From contig JAFAWJ010000247.1 of assembly GCA_019242065.1 (NCBI GenBank), positions 1 through 8,726 of the forward strand: DNA of 8,726 nucleotides, written 5' to 3'. The DNA is from Chloroflexota bacterium (GTDB taxonomy: Bacteria > Chloroflexota > UBA6077 > CF-72). Positions 6,591 to 8,726 of the stretch are shown piece after piece (the first letter of the stretch is position 1; every line of letters begins with the position of its first letter). Below the pieces are notes generated by a model. The model searched no databases. It saw nothing but the letters and a program-made list of their open reading frames with translations, and was not told where the DNA came from. The position numbers and the translations under genes were made by a program.

Positions 6591-7240
6591 GCGAGGTCAA
6601 CCTCCTCGATCGGTACCCGCGCTCCCGGCGGCCCATCGCTCAACGTGAAGCATCGGTGCCGCGTGAACGCGACGTTGCCAAACGCTTTGGCCGCGAATAC
6701 TTCGACGGCGAGCGGACCCAGGGTTACGGCGGTTATCGGTACGACGGCCGCTGGGTGCCGATCGCCGAGCGGTTTCGCGACTACTATGCGCTCACGGCCG
6801 GCGACCGGGTGCTGGACGTGGGGTGCGCTAAAGGCTTCCTGCTGCACGACCTGCGGGGTGTGGTTCCGGATCTACGGGTCAGTGGCCTGGATATCTCGGC
6901 CTACGCGCTCGACAACGCCCTGACAGACGTCCGACCGTCGTGTGTCCGTGGCACTGCCGACGTCCTGCCCTATCCAGACGACAGCTTCGACCTGGTCATT
7001 TCGATCAACACCATCCACAACCTGGACCTCGCGCGCTGCAAGCAGGCACTCCGCGAAATGTCGCGCGTCAGTCGCAAACATGCCTATCTGCAGGTGGATT
7101 CCTGGCTGACGGACGAACAGCACGCAAATTTCGAACGCTGGCAACTGACCGCGGTGACGTACTTCGATCCTGACGGTTGGCGCAGCGTGTTCGCCGAGGT
7201 CGGCTACTCGGGGGATTACTACTGGACGATCACGGAGTGA
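6587..7240 (+). CDS. Class I SAM-dependent methyltransferase
   Basis: The GTG start overlaps the previous stop (GTGA). The 217-residue protein has a Methyltransf_11-type core. An N-terminal cap of about 65 residues holds a run of aromatic and glycine residues (GYGGYRYDGRW). Motif I is LDVGCAKG, with Asp77, Gly79 and Gly83 for SAM binding. An acidic residue at the end of strand 2 (GLDIS), the ADVLPYPDDSFD segment and the motif IV-like strand LVISINTIHNLD follow. It lacks the N-terminal signal or membrane segments that would place it outside the cytosol. In an operon of sugar-nucleotide enzymes it most likely O- or C-methylates a sugar, a sugar nucleotide or a glycan end, but N-methylation and small-molecule targets are not excluded. 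The family call is firm; the acceptor is unknown. Confidence 0.9.
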   Translation: MSEVNLLDRYPRSRRPIAQREASVPRERDVAKRFGREYFDGERTQGYGGYRYDGRWVPIAERFRDYYALTAGDRVLDVGCAKGFLLHDLRGVVPDLRVSGLDISAYALDNALTDVRPSCVRGTADVLPYPDDSFDLVISINTIHNLDLARCKQALREMSRVSRKHAYLQVDSWLTDEQHANFERWQLTAVTYFDPDGWRSVFAEVGYSGDYYWTITE

Positions 7241-7662
7241 ATCCGAGTCGCGTCACGGTCGGGGTGCTTTTGGTAAACGAGCGTGGAGAGATCTTGATGC
7301 AACTGCGCGACGACATTCCGACGATCAGCGATCCGGGCTGCTGGGCAGTCCCGGGCGGTGGCCAGGACCCTGGTGAGAGCCTCGAGGCCGCCGCGCGACG
7401 GGAGTTCCTGGAAGAGACCGAGTATCGATTGGCCGATTTGTCTCTCGTCTACGAGCGGGACCTGAATCGTGGCGGCGGGTTCATCGAACACCAGGCCTAT
7501 TTTCTTGCGACATATGACGGCATCCAGGCCTTCGTGTGCCACGAAGGCCAGCGACTGGAGTTCATCGCTCCCGAACGCCTGGAGTTGCTGCCCGTCACTC
7601 CGGACCTCGACGCGATCGTCCGCAAGATCCTGACTACGCATGCGAGGCCTGATAGGCTCTGA
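7237..7662 (+). CDS. Nudix hydrolase
   Basis: The GTG at 7237 overlaps the methyltransferase stop (GTGA) and yields 141 residues starting just before the first beta strand (VTVGVLLVNERGE). The open frame extends to 7177, inside the methyltransferase, with no reason to begin there. The Nudix box spans residues 41-63: Gly41, Glu47 and REFLEE at 55-60 with the metal-binding glutamates. The box glycine that normally follows the second-last position is Glu62. WAVPGGG before the box is typical. Nudix enzymes cleave nucleoside diphosphates linked to another group. Here the likely substrate is a sugar nucleotide, a damaged nucleotide or a by-product, as with GDP-mannose hydrolases in other polysaccharide clusters. 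That role is an inference from position. It is the last gene in the overlapping chain. Confidence 0.9.
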   Translation: MNPSRVTVGVLLVNERGEILMQLRDDIPTISDPGCWAVPGGGQDPGESLEAAARREFLEETEYRLADLSLVYERDLNRGGGFIEHQAYFLATYDGIQAFVCHEGQRLEFIAPERLELLPVTPDLDAIVRKILTTHARPDRL

Positions 7663-7664
7663 TC

Positions 7665-7681
7665 GGTGGTAGCCGACCGTG
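7665..7681 (+). promoter_or_regulatory. Weak ribosome-binding site and GTG start of the membrane protein
   Basis: GGTGG at 7665-7669 lies nine bases before the GTG at 7679. The frame has a stop at 7670-7672, so 7679 is the first possible start. No in-frame ATG appears for about 500 bases, and the alternative TTG at 7754 would remove the charged, Pro/Thr-rich leader and has no visible ribosome-binding site. Confidence 0.5.
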
Positions 7682-8726
7682 AGGGGTCATACGGTAACAC
7701 TCCAGCCTGCTGATACGCGGCCGACGGCCGCACCCGGTGTCAGCTCGCGGTCATTGAGCTTCCTCGCCTGGTTGGCGCTCCCCTTCGTCTTCTACCTCAT
7801 CCCGCTCGCCCTCGGCTATTCGTGGAACGCGCTCGGCGCGAACTACAACGTGCTCGACCCGCCGGAGGGCTATGTCGGCCGAGTTCCGGATCTACGCATC
7901 ACCGTCGAGGCGTGGGGCGCCAGTGTGCTTACCGTGCCACTTCATGCGCGCCTGAATGCCTACCTGCACCAGGCGGAGATTCCGCTGTGGAATCCTTATC
8001 AGGGGCTCGGCGAACCGTACCAGGCCCAGGGCGACGGAAGTCCGTACTCTCCGCCCGAAATACTGCGCTCACTCCTGCCGTACTCGCTCGAGAACAGCGT
8101 CACCTTCCTGAGTTACTACGTCTCAGCCGTCTTTCTGTATCTGTTCCTGCGCGGCGTCGGACTCGGCGCCAGCGCGGCCATCGTGGGTGGCATGGCGTGG
8201 GTGCTGTCGGGCGCGCTCAGCCTCCACATCGCGCGACCCGAAATCAGCGACCAGGTCGTTATGTTCCCGGTGCTGTTCTGGGCAGCGGCACGCGCACTGC
8301 GCATGCCGTCTGCACGCAACTACGTGATCCTCACGCTGGTCACCGGGCTGAATGCCGTGGCGGGTCACATCCAGATCGCCATGCTCGCCAGCCTCGTGCT
8401 GCTCGTGTTCGTCCTGGTCTACGCGGCGACCCTCAGTACTGGGCCGCGCGAGTGGCTGCGCACCTCGCTCGTGACGGTTGGATCGTTCCTGCTGGGGATC
8501 GGGCTGGCCGGCTTTTACGTGCTGCCACTCGCCGAAGCGTTGCGCGTCAGTTACAACAAAGATCCCAATCTCCTGTCGTTCGTCACGACGCCATTCGCGA
8601 ATGTCGTGGCGTTCTTCTTTCCGATTCTCTTCGGCAATCCATTCACTGCCAGTTGGCTGCCGGGTGACGACACGCAGACCGTGGCGTGGGACAATTTGCA
8701 CGCATTCGTTGGGACCGGCGTGCTGT
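7679..8726 (+). CDS. YfhO/GT-C-like polytopic membrane protein, 3'-truncated
   Basis: The frame is open from a GTG at 7679 to the window end, giving 349 residues. A short, hydrophilic N-terminal leader (residues 1-27) precedes the first membrane segment at about 28-47. A loop of roughly 90 residues follows, carrying PLWNPYQGLGEPYQAQGDGSPYSPPE-like chemistry: PLWNPY at 102-107 and a YSPPE close after it. This PLWNP-x-GxP pattern is typical of YfhO-family and related GT-C membrane proteins. Further hydrophobic segments lie near 140-158, 160-182, 190-206, 216-252 (probably two), 262-288 and 306-322. Family members are usually 700-900 residues long, so more than half is missing. They are thought to move sugars from lipid carriers onto surface polymers or proteins. 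It starts 16 bases after the Nudix stop, so it may share the transcript, and would fit the assembly end of a glycan pathway. Substrate unknown. Confidence 0.8.
   Translation, partial: MRGHTVTLQPADTRPTAAPGVSSRSLSFLAWLALPFVFYLIPLALGYSWNALGANYNVLDPPEGYVGRVPDLRITVEAWGASVLTVPLHARLNAYLHQAEIPLWNPYQGLGEPYQAQGDGSPYSPPEILRSLLPYSLENSVTFLSYYVSAVFLYLFLRGVGLGASAAIVGGMAWVLSGALSLHIARPEISDQVVMFPVLFWAAARALRMPSARNYVILTLVTGLNAVAGHIQIAMLASLVLLVFVLVYAATLSTGPREWLRTSLVTVGSFLLGIGLAGFYVLPLAEALRVSYNKDPNLLSFVTTPFANVVAFFFPILFGNPFTASWLPGDDTQTVAWDNLHAFVGTGVL
7717..7731. repeat. Perfect 7-base inverted repeat around one base
   Basis: GCGGCCG, a central A, then CGGCCGC form a perfect palindrome that could fold as a six-base stem with a three-base loop. 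It lies inside the first 20 codons of the membrane-protein gene. No T-run follows, so it is not an intrinsic terminator. In DNA this GC-rich it may be chance. Confidence 0.3.

Noticed and set aside
6864..6877. A 14-base match (GTTCCGGATCTACG) between the methyltransferase gene and the membrane-protein gene near 7881
   Set aside because: It is a single short copy pair in coding DNA, both encoding a P-D-L stretch of common codons, with no flanking similarity; chance is the best explanation.
7717..7731. Palindrome considered as a terminator for the operon
   Set aside because: No T-run follows and it lies inside the next coding region, so it is listed only as an inverted repeat.
7822..8667. A 281-codon plus-strand frame near the right end
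   Set aside because: It is a shadow of the membrane-protein gene in another frame, is Arg/Pro/Ala-rich, and has no hydrophobic segments, whereas the overlapping frame from 7679 encodes a coherent membrane protein.

Overview
This GC-rich window, with codon third positions mostly G or C, holds nine co-directional protein genes on the + strand. Eight form one tightly packed operon for making and tailoring an activated sugar, most likely a heptose. The ninth starts 16 bases later and encodes a large polytopic membrane protein. Both outermost genes are cut by the window edges. I see no rRNA, tRNA, CRISPR array, insertion sequence or phage gene. The heptose chemistry and the YfhO-like membrane protein suggest a Gram-negative-type bacterium with a surface glycan. 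The GC-rich style would suit Acidobacteriota or similar soil phyla, but I cannot fix the taxon from this sequence.

Layout: (1) 3' part of an NAD-dependent sugar epimerase/dehydratase, 2-871; (2) a cytidylyltransferase + PfkB kinase fusion, HldE-like but with the two domains in reverse order, 868-2430; (3) a Gfo/Idh/MocA oxidoreductase, 2427-3335; (4) a UDP-glucose-dehydrogenase-family protein lacking the catalytic cysteine, 3332-4594; (5) a GmhB-like HAD phosphatase fused to a GmhA-like SIS isomerase, 4591-5724; (6) a second extended SDR, 5721-6590; (7) a SAM methyltransferase, 6587-7240; (8) a Nudix hydrolase, 7237-7662; (9) the 5' part of a YfhO/GT-C-like membrane protein, 7679 to the end.

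The first eight genes are joined by seven identical junctions. In each, the start codon (ATG, GTG or TTG) overlaps the previous TGA as NTGA, which implies one transcript with translational coupling. No promoter or terminator is visible inside the operon, so its promoter must lie upstream of the window.

Working model (inference): the SIS domain isomerises sedoheptulose 7-phosphate, the PfkB domain phosphorylates C1, the HAD domain removes the C7 phosphate, and the nucleotidyltransferase domain makes an NDP-heptose. The two SDRs, the Gfo/Idh oxidoreductase, the Cys-less dehydrogenase and the methyltransferase then tailor it before export or transfer to a surface glycan. The most notable point is the dehydrogenase: it keeps the Lys/Asn/Asp of the UDP-glucose dehydrogenase site but has Asn where the thiol nucleophile should be. 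That fits a single oxidation to a ketone or aldehyde rather than formation of a uronic acid.
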